This document shows positions 35,464 to 45,757 of a DNA stretch of 64,000 nucleotides, piece after piece (the stretch's first letter is position 1; the number at the start of each line of letters is the position of its first letter). The stretch lies in assembly GCA_025765615.1 (NCBI GenBank), contig JAIVFJ010000085.1, positions 1-64,000 on the forward strand, read 5' to 3'. The notes under the pieces were generated by a model, which was not told where the DNA came from, made no database searches, and saw only the letters and a program-made list of their open reading frames with translations. The DNA is from Zopfochytrium polystomum. Lineage: Eukaryota; Chytridiomycota; Chytridiomycetes; Chytridiales; Chytridiaceae. Both the position numbers and the translations under genes were made by a program.

Positions 35464-35605
35464 CCAGCCCTGGAGGGCCAGGCGGGAAGAGAAAGTGCCA
35501 TCAGCGGTGAACTGTAGTTGACTTGGTCAAGGTATCACCTCAGCAAACCCACCCCATGCGCTATGGACTTACAGGGTTGTCAGGTATCTCCACTGCATAT
35601 AAAAG
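35464..35605. repeat. Repeat D, first copy
   Basis: About 130 bp, including AGAGAAAGTGCCATCA, CAGCAAACCCACCCCATG and CTTACAGGGTTGTCAGG, that recur with about 85-90 percent identity at 53537-53662. The family is not identified; it may be the edge of an LTR element. Confidence 0.7.
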
Positions 35606-36438
35606 ATAGTAACAAACAAGAGGGAATGGGGAGGATTGGTGGTTGAAGAGAGAAGTTGTAGTTGGAAATGGAAAGGTTGAGCGGCAAAGTTCTCGAAGCG
35701 AGAGTTGAAGAGATCAAGAAAGAGAGAGTAATAGTCAGAGGGGCAAGAGTCAGTGGGGAATCAAGGACAGCAATCTGACGATCTGACAGCGATCTGGCGA
35801 CGATCTAGTGATCTGGCGTCAATCTGGCGGCGGCAAGGCGGTGGGGAGCGGTGGCACGGTGGTGGAGGGCGGCGGTGGAGGTGGCAGCAAAAGGTCTCGA
35901 GTGTCAGTTGACAAGTTTTCTCCAAATCAAAATTCTTCTTCACACTTCTTCCGTGAAAGGGGAGGTCCCAACCTGAAGATTTTTGCGCCACTTCGCGATG
36001 TAGCTACACATAAACGAGAAGAGACATCAAGCCGATATTTTGCACGCAGAATTGCAGACAGATGTTGATGAGAGCTACCGTATCTTCGGTTCCTCCAAAT
36101 GGCGCGCGAAGAAATGCGCTCCATAGGTTCGTCATAACTGGAAGCAAGACAGCCCACCTGGGGAAAACGCATCAAAATAGTGGGACAGTCGCATCCCAGG
36201 ATGTGTTTAGAATTTTGTTGTCACTGTTGTTGTACTGAGTACGTAAAGTGGCTCAGTTGTTTAAGTCAAGTGACTACGTTTTACCCAACGCAAGGTTCCA
36301 CGAACAGACAGGGAGAGAGGGACAGGCAGACAGACAAATGACTGAAATGCAATGTAAAGGGAACTTGCCCACTTCTTACTGCCGTTGTGGCAATATCAGC
36401 GCCAGACACTTGTTGGTGTGGATGGCTGGGATGGTAGC

Positions 36439-36648
36439 TGTTAGTTTTGGGTGTTTTGGTGTGAGCAGTGTGCAGGAGATTTGACCTGATACTGCTCTGC
36501 AAGGATGAGTTGCAGCATTTTGCAAGTGATGGTCCTTGTAACAGTTTTGTATAAAGACAAACACAAGGCTGACAGAAGCCAAGATCAACCTCCCACCACC
36601 ACCACAGAAGCCCAATCAATCAATCAGCCAACATAGCAAATTCTTTCA
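36439..36648 (+). repeat. Solo LTR, family B, slightly shortened
   Basis: From TGTTAGTTTTGGG to ATTCTTTCA, nearly identical to 41614-41852 except for an internal deletion of about 30 bp near the 3' end. Flanks (GTAGC and GGAAC) do not match, so the copy may have recombined or moved as part of a larger block. Confidence 0.8.
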
Positions 36649-37429
36649 GGAACATCACAGTGCTGGATTTGCTGCTGCAGTCTCTGACTTTTTGCGCCCC
36701 ATACACAGCTAGTGATGACGATAAGAGCCTGCAGGAGACAAGGGTGGCTTCAAAGAAGCTGGGGATGAAGCTGGCTGGGTCAATAGCAAAGATTTGGGTG
36801 GAATGTGCTGGGATGCGGGATTGTGTGGATGTAACAGAGACCACAGCAGACCAAGAGGCAGACTATTTGATGGAAGCTGGGACAGTGGATGATACAGTGG
36901 CTCACAAAATTGTGCCAATGTTTTTTTTGTTTGACTGTCCAATCCCCTCTCGAGTGAACAAGCAAAGGTTTCTTCCCGAAATTCAGTGAGCTCGCTGGGT
37001 AAAAGTATGAAAATGTGTTACCAAATTGGGGGAAGCAGCACGCCCTCATCAGAGGAAGATTGAGGCATTCAAATGATCTCGATCCATTGGCACAATTTTG
37101 AGGGTTTGCATGGGAAAAATGTTCATCCAGATTGTGATCTCCAATTTTCTGAATTTTCCACCAAACCTTTTCCGCAGTTTGAGCAGGTATATAAAGGAGA
37201 GTTTGTTGGCGCAAACACCCTGCCCTGTTGCATTCATCCAGCTCCGGAAAAACTTCATGAAACCCATCCCACTTGAAAAAAAAAAAAATCTTAAATCTCT
37301 TTGACCAAGGCCACTCAGGTCGCAAATTGCCGCCAATGTGAAGATGGGAATAAGTACTGTTTACTGCATTCGCGCAGTGGAGCGTCCAGACATTGAAAAC
37401 ATTCTGCCTGGACGATAAGGAAGCTCTCT

Positions 37430-38156
37430 TCCCTGCAAAAATGTCGATTCATTCAGCAAATCGCATCTGGAGAAGCTAAAACTGCAGCGCAACTGGCCCA
37501 GACGCATGAACAAGACACTGGAGAGACAGTCAGGCACTCGCTCTGAGAGATCGGTCTCAAAGGTTTACAGAGGAAGAAACGGATGGCCCTGACAACAAAA
37601 CACGAAAACACTCGGCTCAAGTTTGCCCTTCAATATCAAAACTGAACAGGTGAGGACTTTAAGCACGTCATTTGGTCAGACAAGTCAAAGATCAATATGG
37701 AGGGATCAGACTGTATGACGTATGCTTGGAGAATTCCTTCACATCCAACTGACGAAAAAGTTTGGCAGCGGATCTCAAATGGTTTGGGGTGCCATTGCGT
37801 GGTCTCATGTCTTGCAGTTCGCTTTCGTGGAAGGCACAATGAACTCTGAGCAATACATGATGATTTTGGAGAACAATCTCATCCCTAGTCTTGACAAATG
37901 AGGACTCTAAGTGCAGGATGTTATATTCCAGCAGGACAGCAATCCTAAGCATACTTCCAAATACACCAAAGAATGAATCAACAGCAATGGATTTCGCGTT
38001 ATGCAATGGCCCTCTCAGTCTCCTGACATCAATCCAATTGAGCACACTTGGAATATCTTGAAGCAGAGGCTCAATTCCTATGAAACTGCACCAAAGTCAA
38101 ACTTGGAGCTTTGTGAAAGAATCTGGAAGGAATGGAGGAATTTTCTGGATGAAATG
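37430..38156 (+). pseudogene. Dead Tc1/mariner transposase (DD34E type)
   Basis: Fragments in one main frame read HVIWSDKSKINMEGSD, MVWGAIAWSH, VIFQQDSNPKHTSKYT and WPSQSPDINPIEHTWNILKQ, the core of a Tc1-type DDE transposase; the spacing from the second Asp to the Glu fits DD34E. Several in-frame stops (TGA and TAA within the core) and a frame change before the DDE core make it inactive. An upstream part (QIAAGEAKTAAQLAQTHEQD) is a likely HTH. The right end is cut by an LTR-A copy at 38157. No terminal inverted repeat was found. Confidence 0.8.
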
Positions 38157-39266
38157 TGTTGGGATTCGACCCACGGGGTACACTACGCCGGTTACTGATG
38201 ATCCCTTTGAGAACTCCATCCAATCACATTGGATGGGGTGTTTGAAGGGCTCAGTAGATTCAATACTTGAATGGAGCGCTTGGAAGGGCTAATCTGTTCT
38301 CAATAAAAAGAGATAGGCAAAGGTTGTTCTAGATTTGTTTCATCCTACTGGTAGGAACAATGCAATTAGAACATGCACAAAAATGCTCAAACTACGCACT
38401 CTGCACATGTAACACAGCGCAGCAAGCATGCAGAAGCAGTGTACCACTGCCCCATGCTCCGGAATCCCGCTCTCTGCATTGGAATTCTGCTCCCTGATCT
38501 GGAATTCCACTCTCTGCATCGGAATTCCGCTCTTTGATCTGGAATTCCAGCTTCCCTGCTGTGCTGTGCAATCTGAGCAATGCAACAGACATAGGAATCA
38601 GGGATTGCACCAATCACTGCATTTCTAAAAGTGAGATAAAAACTGAGCTCACCAGAGATTGCACCAATCATTGGATTTCTAAAAACAAGGAAAAAAGTGG
38701 CTTGTTTCCCAAACAAGCTTCCTGTTTTGGAAATAACCAAACCAAATTTACAAGCAACTGTTTCTCAAACAAGCTGTAAATTGGTTCTTGGTGGTACTCA
38801 GCCCAGACAAAGTACTCAGCCCAGGCTGGTACTCAGCCCTGGTTGGTACTCAGCCCTGGGTGATGCCCAGCCCTGGGTGGTACTCAGCCCTGAATGTGTA
38901 CTTAGCCCAGGCTGGGGGTTGGTGCTCAGGCTGCTTTATCTCATTTCTGTGGCCTGCTCTGTGCAGCCCACTGCTCCCTCTGTTTTCTGATGGCTCCAAC
39001 CTGCAGGAGTATAAAACCAGCAACCTCTCACAGAGATCAAAAAAAAGGAATCCAACCCCCTCCTTGCTGCTTTGACAGAATCCAGTGCAAAACAAGCCAA
39101 TCTCTCTTCCTCCATTTCCTCTCTCTTCCATCTCTGCCCACTCACTCCTCTCTCCTCTCTCCATCCTCTCACTCCTCTCCCTTTTCCATCATCGCTGCTC
39201 TCTCTCTCCCTCTCTCTTCATCCCCACACACACCAAGTCCCTCCAGTCCTGGGTGGGATTTCATCA
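38157..39266 (+). repeat. Solo LTR, family A (copia-A), 1110 bp
   Basis: Aligned end to end with the 5' LTR of the copia element at 55847-57084. Starts TGTTGGGATTCGACCC and ends GGGATTTCATCA. Contains two tandem arrays (20-bp units at 38461-38550 and 17-bp units at about 38793-38925), a duplicated GATTGCACCAATCA motif, and a TATA box (TATAAAAC at 39010). No flanking duplication is seen (AAATG and ACCTG), and its left edge interrupts a mariner element. Confidence 0.85.
38461..38550 (+). repeat. 20-bp minisatellite inside LTR-A (5 unit starts)
   Basis: Units begin at 38461, 38481, 38501, 38521 and 38541, exactly 20 bp apart, each opening with GGAATTCC or a one-base variant of that palindrome. 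The same array in the LTR at 55847 has seven unit starts. Confidence 0.9.
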
Positions 39267-39751
39267 ACCTGAATTGTCAATATATTCGCAATTGTCACCT
39301 TCCAATTAGGCAAGTAGTATACACAGCAGAAATAGAGGAATTCTGAGGTGGTGTCTTTTGGTGCTTAGCATAATTCATTATCCTGCACCTCAGCATCCCA
39401 TCGAGTTCCGCTACTGTTCTATTTATGTTCCGCTCAAAATTCCGCTTGGTGGAGTTCCACAGAAACAACAGAATTTAGTGGTTGTGTCTATTGGTGTTCG
39501 GCATAATTTCATTATCTTTCAACTCCCACACCCCACAGAGTTCCGCCCAACGGAATTCCACCTCTACACATCTGTCTTGTGACAAAGTAGTGTCTGCCCC
39601 ACGGGTTTGGATTGTTTCCCTTACTCACAGGGTGCCACTTTGATCACACTCTGGTGTCTCTCTTGTGTTCCATGTCTGTCCCTGTCTCTCCTGTTCGGGG
39701 CAGGGTTTGAAACAACAAAATCAGACAATTGCAATCCCTTACGGTGAGCTT

Positions 39752-40080
39752 CCATGGGAGAGCGAACCACCACCAATACAGACCTGGGCACTGGCTTGCG
39801 CTGATGACAAATACTCCAAGTATCAAGTGGAACGGAAACCCGGTGTCAACAGTTTTCCTCCACTTCTGCTCAAGCAGATAATATAGGAGAGGTTTTTACC
39901 CTGTGCCAGTCACGCTTGCCTAGCAACTATTACAGCATGCATATCATCATTATGTATCAATAATTCATAACAGAGTTTTTTCTCTTTCTCTCCAAGTTGG
40001 GGAGAAGGATCACCCACAAACACACATCTCCACTTCATTCACTCCTTCCACTCACCCACTCAGACTAGACTGTTTATACA
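39752..40080 (+). repeat. LTR fragment, family C (5'-truncated)
   Basis: Matches family C from CATGGGAGAGCGAACC to the 3' end TTTATACA, without the first 85 or so bases. It is followed by the same 75-80 bases that border the copy at 32775 (GGTATAGTTTTCATG). Confidence 0.8.
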
Positions 40081-40149
40081 AACAAGGTATAGTTTTCATG
40101 TTTCAGGAATCCTGTTAGAAGGTATCACAGTCAAGTTTGCATCTCACAT

Positions 40150-40440
40150 CCACGCAGCGTGGCGTCACCCCGACGTCCGCTCCATCCTGTCTCCCGACCG
40201 CCGGCCGTTCAAGTCCGGCTTTGTGGGCTACCTCAGCGTCGCCAACTACTACAACCCGTCCTTTGGCTGGCCCTCGAGCGACCTCCACTTCTTCAACAAC
40301 AACATCGACGGCAAGTCCGCGATGCTCATACAGGTCTCAGACACGCAAATCCACTGGGTGCTGTACAAAGCCAAGCAAGAAGACATCTCGCACGACGACT
40401 AGCAGTCGTTCCTGAACCTGGTCGCCAAGCGCACCCACAT
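40150..40440 (+). pseudogene. GC-rich coding-like fragment of unknown origin inside the repeat island
   Basis: An open frame reads WRHPDVRSILSPDRRPF, then FKSGFVGYLSVANYYN, PSFGWPSSDLHFFNNNID, SAMLIQVSDTQIHWVLYK and KQEDISHDD before a TAG, after which the same frame continues (SFLNLVAKRTHMG). GC content is well above the flanking repeats. I do not recognise the protein; it may be a fragment of a host gene carried by a retroelement, or part of a retroelement leader. Confidence 0.4.
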
Positions 40441-40800
40441 GGGGCCACATCTAGCGAGAGCAATCACCCCAGCTGGACACCAAATTCCTCAAAGTTCTCT
40501 CCATTTCGTTCTCCAACACCACCAAAACGTCGATCCTTGGCCTGAAATTTGGCGCACAGTTGCTCTTCACCAGTGCCAACCTGCTATTCCAATTTCAGAA
40601 TTTTCAGTCCATCAATCAGCTTGCAACAAGCATTGTGTGCAACACACATCTTCTATCCTGGACCATTTCTCCATCAAGTGCAGCATTAAACAACTCCTAG
40701 AGTCACTATTTGTCACCACTGCACTGTTGAGCAACTCTTCCCAAATTTTCCAGCTGCTGTTTTATCCTGCAACAGGATCGTCGTAACTACGTACAACGCA

Positions 40801-41990
40801 ATGGCATCCAACCTAAACTCTTTTGTCAACATGTTCACTGGCAAAAATGCTGACAGAATTCAACGACTTTGCTGCATGGACCATTCTTCAGATAAGACAC
40901 TATAACTTGCATGAGCATATCTTTCCTGGCCTTGTCTGCAGCAACGCTAAGTCTCAATCTCTTAATTCTGATTTCTTAACTTCTCTCTCTGATGATTTTA
41001 CGGATTTTCCTCAATCTGACGACTCTCCTTCTTTCGAGCCTGTCGAGCCACCACTTGACTCTTACCGTGGATTATCCAACCCTCCTCCTGATGGTGCTCC
41101 CTCCACTCGTACTTGCCAGCAACTGCACCAGGGTGACAGCCGCCATCATCATCAACAAACACCTCAGATCAATCTCCAACTCTTCCCCAAGATATGGAAG
41201 ACAATAATGACAATGAAGACTATGGTTGGAACCCTGACACATTCACTGTCGTCCTGGGCGAAGATGAAGACAAACCTGAAGAGAGCCTAGCTCCAACAGC
41301 AGACCGCGTAGCAGCACTGAACCGGAACCTGCCATTGAATCTCTACTTCCACCATCTGTCATTGTCAACATCAAAGATGCACCAACTGGACTTTGCAAAC
41401 CACTTGCAAATTGAACAATCACTTGTAATCTCTTGCGACTCTACCTTGCATCAGCCAAACCAGAACCACGCTTCCCAAAGCACTTCCCTAAAGAACCAAT
41501 CCACCAATCACAACTCCCACCAGTGCCACATTCCCACAAGGAAGTCCACGCATCAGACTATAACGAAGAATGGACTGCATCTGAGCTTGAGGAGCTTCAC
41601 TCTCTCATGGACGTGTTAGTTTTGGGTCTTTTGGTGTGAGCAGTGTGCAGGAGATTTGACCTGATACTGCTCTGCAAGGATGAGTTGCAGCATTTTGCAA
41701 GTGATGGTCCTTGTAACAGTTTTGTATAAAGACAACCACAAGACTGACAGAAGCCAAGATCAACCTCCCACCACCACCACCTTCAGAAGTGTACTACCTC
41801 CAACTCCACAGCAGCACAACCCATAGACAATCCAGCCCAACGAATTCTTTCAGGACGAGCACAAGGTCTGGAATGGGCAGTTCTTCCTCCTGGCGAACGC
41901 GCAATGTTCTGCAAATGGGTTTATGCCTACAAGCTCGACCCCTTTGGTTCCAACGTGTCCTCATCAGGATAACAATCTATCCAGATTTCT
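40801..41990 (+). pseudogene. Degenerate copia element: gag start joined to reverse-transcriptase start
   Basis: ATG at 40801 opens a gag-like frame (ASNLNSFVNMFTGKNAD); after a frame change it continues EFNDFAAWTILQIRHYN, a copia gag pattern. From about 41300 the frames carry inter-domain Pro/Ser-rich sequence and then EEWTASELEELHSLMD, interrupted by a family B LTR at 41614, and resuming LEWAVLPPGERAMFCKWVYA, the start of a copia RT, before a TAA. Protease and integrase are missing, so this is an internally deleted derivative. Confidence 0.7.
41614..41852 (+). repeat. Solo LTR, family B (239 bp), inserted in copia RT
   Basis: Starts TGTTAGTTTTGGG and ends AATTCTTTCA, with TATA-like TTTGTATAAAG. 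It is flanked by perfect GGACG duplications at 41609-41613 and 41853-41857. Removing it and one duplication rejoins a copia RT reading frame, which fixes the ends of family B precisely. Confidence 0.92.
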
Positions 41991-42289
41991 ATTCCCCGTT
42001 TTAGGAGGTTTATCATCCTCCTCTCATGCAGGAGGCGATTGAATTCCTCCACTTCCTCAGGGGTAACAGCCTTGGCACCACTAGTTTGGAGAGTTCAGAT
42101 TGGACAAATCTCTGTTCGGCGACCTCCCTCTTTTGTCACCTCCCACACTCAAACCCATCAAATGAAAGAAGAAATCGGGCACCAAAAATAGAAGGGAAAG
42201 GAAATGGATTGATGGCCACGTAGAACGTCGAAAATCCCGTTATATAAGCGAGTCCGTACTGTCACGTTCTAATTTCAAAAAATGGTCGC

Positions 42290-45200
42290 CTACTTGTGCA
42301 TGTACTCGGACGGTTTGGCGTGAGCATGCCCTGCCGCTTCAACGGGCATGCCACTGGCGCAAACAATTATGGATTTGATCCATTCATCCAGAACGATGTC
42401 TTTGATCCATATGCGCTTCGAAACATCCGGATTTAAAATTCGATACTGCGAGATGAGGGCAACAATCAGAATCTCGCCCATGAAGCTTCAATGATCTAAC
42501 CAAAATATTCCTTGTAGGAGGGGGAAGGCGTCCAATAGGCCAGAAGGCCGCGACGTTGTCAACATAGTGCTTGAATCGAGCATCTTGAGGACTTGCTGCC
42601 TTCCATGGTATGGAATTGTATAACATAACGTAGCTAGCGAGATATGAAAATCAGCTTCCGATGAACACAGGCGTAGTCTCACTATATAATTCCAACGGCC
42701 CAGACATCGACTAATTCTGGTTCATACTCCTTTGAGGTGAATTCCTTCACGAAAGTTGGCCGACTTATTCGCAGCTCGCAGAAAGTCCTTTCTTACCTCT
42801 GGAGCGATGTACGGCCCTGAGCCACAAAGACCGTGGGCCTTTTTCGAAAGACTTCCAAATGGTGTGCGGAAAACCTCAGAAACCCCGAAGTCCGTTATCT
42901 TCAAAGTGCGCCCCGTTCCGTCCAGAAGTAAGTTTTCTGCCACGACAGTGGGGAAGATAGTTGAAGATAAAAATGAGAAGGCAAATTGATGTAGAGAGTG
43001 AGAACGTTGGCATCCGAAAAGCCAATAAATGAAACAAATGGGGCGAACCCGGCTTCAAGTCCCGATGGGCGACGCCCATTGAGTGAAGGTACTGGACACC
43101 GTTTATAATTTGCTTGAAGTAACTATGAAAAGGGTGGCTAAGTAAGTGGCTTCTGCTGTGTCGGGCGTCGGCTCACGCACCAGTTCACCTCGGCAACGTC
43201 TGTCAAAGTGCCAGAATGGATACGAGCGTAGAGATCTCCACCTGCAGCGTATTCCATCACAACACACCATTTCTTTTTCTGCAAAAATAGACATTCAGCA
43301 CAACAGAGCGATTTGTTGTCGGTGTCACCTCGTCTTGAATCAAATCCACAGTCTTGATTACATTTTCATGATCCAACGATGAGCTGATACAAAACTCCGC
43401 AATCAATTTCTTAACGTACTCTTTCTGAAAAAGAGTCAGGACATTTCGAGAAACAGCAAAATCACCTGCGATTCTTCTTTCCTGCGCTTCCTAAATTCCT
43501 TCACAGCGAACTTCTTGTCTGAATTGACTAAGGCCCATTTGTGAGTCAATGGAGTCATGAATGAGTTGCGACCTTACCAGGAGAGCAAAGACGAATTACA
43601 GCATTCGCCCCCTTTCCTATCATCTCTTCTTTCTTGCCGTATTTCTCAGCAAGTGACGTCTCTGACGTGGACCTTGGCAAACCAACCGGTTTTTCATCTG
43701 AAGAAAGTGTTGGTAGTTGCTTCGGTGCTTGGACGGGTGCCGGAGCGGCCGTTTGTGCCGGGGGTGCGGCTGCGGACTGCCCAGAGGAGGCCCCCACTCC
43801 AGTGCCAGTACTTTTTCCAGTTGCATTAAGCCGACTGCTAGCAGGAGGGGGGAGCGGAAGGGATGCTTGAAGACATGCAACATCCTTGCATGTGCTGGGG
43901 TCGCTAACACCGCCGTTTGTGGCTTGCGCCGCATTGCTCACGGTAGGCAGTGGCACAACAGGAACTTTCTGGGAAGCTGACGCCTTATTGGGGCTCGCCC
44001 CGGCGGAAGGGGGGCCCGCAGAGACCGGAGTCTTGGATGAGGAGCTTGTACTAGTCTTCGATACAGCAGTGGAGACTGAGGGAACGGGGGGCTGAGGGGC
44101 TGAGGACTTCCGGTTCTTCCCACTCATCATATTTTTGAAAAACGAATTATGGGTGGTGGTGGCCGCAACCGTTCCATGGTGGTGATCATCGCTCTCAGAG
44201 TCGCTTACTTTGTGAGGTAAGGTGCTGTGGTGAGGAGACGAAAGGTTGTCATCAGATGCGTAGGGGCTGTTTGCAGATGAAGACGCCTTGTTCCGATTTA
44301 AGCTCGTCCGGCTAGTTAAGACTTTGTTGATAAAACTGCGGCCAGACTGTTTGCTCCGCAGCGACTGGTGGTCTTCTGATTCAGACTCGCTGTTGTCGGA
44401 GTCATACTTCGCACTCTTAGATAGGCTGATAGTCGGTGCGGTTCGGTTCAGTGAAGCATGATTGCTAGCACTACTCTCGAAGAGCGACGAGGAAGCACTT
44501 CCTTGATTGCGAGGGAGCGACTGACGCCGAGAAAGATCTGCAAAGACGTCAGCACGAACAGGCGCAGTCATCGCTCTCGGTTACCTTCGCTTGCATCAGA
44601 GACACCACTCTCGTCTTCCGACTCAAACTCCGAGTCACTGTTGTAAGTTTGCCTGGACTTCCCCATCAAAACACCGCCGGCCTCTCCCTCGTGTGGATGA
44701 AAGATCTTGTACAAAATTGATGGCTTCTTCGACTTGCCGCTGCTTGATCCGATCTGTTCGATGGACGAATCAGACATGTTGGAATGGCTAGATCGACTGA
44801 CGCGACGCGCCGAGGGAGAAAGCAAATTCAAGGAAGCTGAGGAGCTCTGAAGGCTGTTCTGGTTTGAAAGAGGATTTGAGGAAGGTGGGGCCGGTGAGGG
44901 AGCAGGGGAAAGAGCGGGCGTAGAAACGAAAGATGCGGGTCGCTTTTCCCCTTTAACCATTGAGGCTGGGCTGGGTTCCGATAAGCTGCCTGTTGAACTA
45001 CTCGTCGAAGACCCATGGATAGGTCTGTGGCCAGCAGCTGCTGCCGACGAAGACTGGGCGGAGGCGGGAACGGTGCCAGAGCCGTTCCGCAACCCGTTGA
45101 TGGCGCTGGCAGAGGGTGAACTGGCATCGGAATGCGGTACAGAAGTCTGGGTGGACGATGAGGAGCCGTTGGACAAGATGGACGCTGAGTTAACTTGGGA

Positions 45201-45575
45201 AGCTGCTGGAGAGACAGATGTCATGGTCTGCAACGTTTGCTGGGTCATTCCAACTGGAATTGGGGTCTGCTGTTTACTGCTGTCGGAGGTCACTGGGCCG
45301 ATATTGGTCGAAGCCAGCGGCGGGCGACCACCTTGTGACGAAACAGACGAAGCTAGCCCCGCTCCCCCTAAAGATCCCGATGAAGATACCGTGGCAGGGC
45401 GGGGAATGTTCGAGTCCTTCCCAGCCGGAGATGGAGCCACAGAGGAGGACGAAGGCAAAGGGTTGGTGGACGGAGCGTCACGAACGGCGTCACGGTCCCG
45501 CTCCCGTTCCTTCTCGCGGTCTCGCTCGGATGGTGTTAGACCAAGCGTCCATATTCCCGTCGAAAACGTTGTCAT
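42290..45575 (-). CDS. Ser/Thr protein kinase of the HAL5/SAT4 (NPR-related) fungal family
   Basis: Minus-strand gene with a long Ser/Pro-rich N-terminal half (45575 to about 43640; one intron near 44567-44520) and a C-terminal kinase domain split by about six introns. Kinase motifs in order: GKGANAVIRL (Gly loop), KKFAVKEFRKRRKEE (catalytic Lys), MEYAAGGDLYARIHSG, GVAHRDLKP|ENLLLDGTG (intron between P and E), ITDFGVSEVF, KKAHGLCGSGPYIAPE, then LNPDVSKRIWIKDIVLDEW and a HAHAKPSEY tail. The AVKEFRKRR and CGSxPYIAPE strings are typical of Hal4/Hal5-type kinases, which in yeast stabilise plasma-membrane transporters and control potassium uptake. The residue after CGS is Gly rather than the usual Asp or Glu. 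An acidic cluster YDSDNSESESED occurs in the N-terminal half. Start is the first Met giving a typical N-terminus. Confidence 0.85.
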
Positions 45576-45757
45576 CGCCGTCTGCAGTTCGGATGCTGAT
45601 GGGGAAAGCCAACAAGCGACCAGGCAGAGCACACAGATGTGGCGGACCGTCTGGTTTCTTTCAAAAAAAAAAAAAAGAAGATGGTTGGGGCTTTTTAACT
45701 GCTTTCAAATCCGTTCAATTTGTTTCCACTGCTGGGTCTGTCTTCCCCCTTCCAACA

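Larger units (their letters stand above)
32075..42289. other. Repeat island of about 10 kb between gene blocks
   Basis: No intact host gene is seen. The island is built of solo LTRs of three families, a dead Tc1/mariner element and copia fragments, listed separately. Unassigned parts are: 32075-32689, partly T/C- and GGT-rich; 33187-34988, with several short ORFs, none recognised, and AT-rich at its right end; 35206-36438, including a poly-T-rich run at about 35425-35460; and 36649-37429 and 41991-42289. A stretch at about 33715-33845 resembles the copia-A leader at 57130-57300, sharing phrases such as TCTTAACAAG, AACAAAGGGCTT and CTCTAAACAAG. Confidence 0.6.

Noticed and set aside
42900..43080. 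Kinase catalytic loop seemingly ending in HRDLKPGSPH
   Set aside because: The odd residues are intron: joining GTTCGCC...GGCAG restores HRDLKPENLLLD, so the kinase is not damaged here.
43040..43080. tRNA-like B-box word (GGTTCGC...) on the minus strand
   Set aside because: It is the donor end of the kinase intron; no cloverleaf, A box or terminator fits. No tRNA, rRNA or other RNA gene could be supported in the window.
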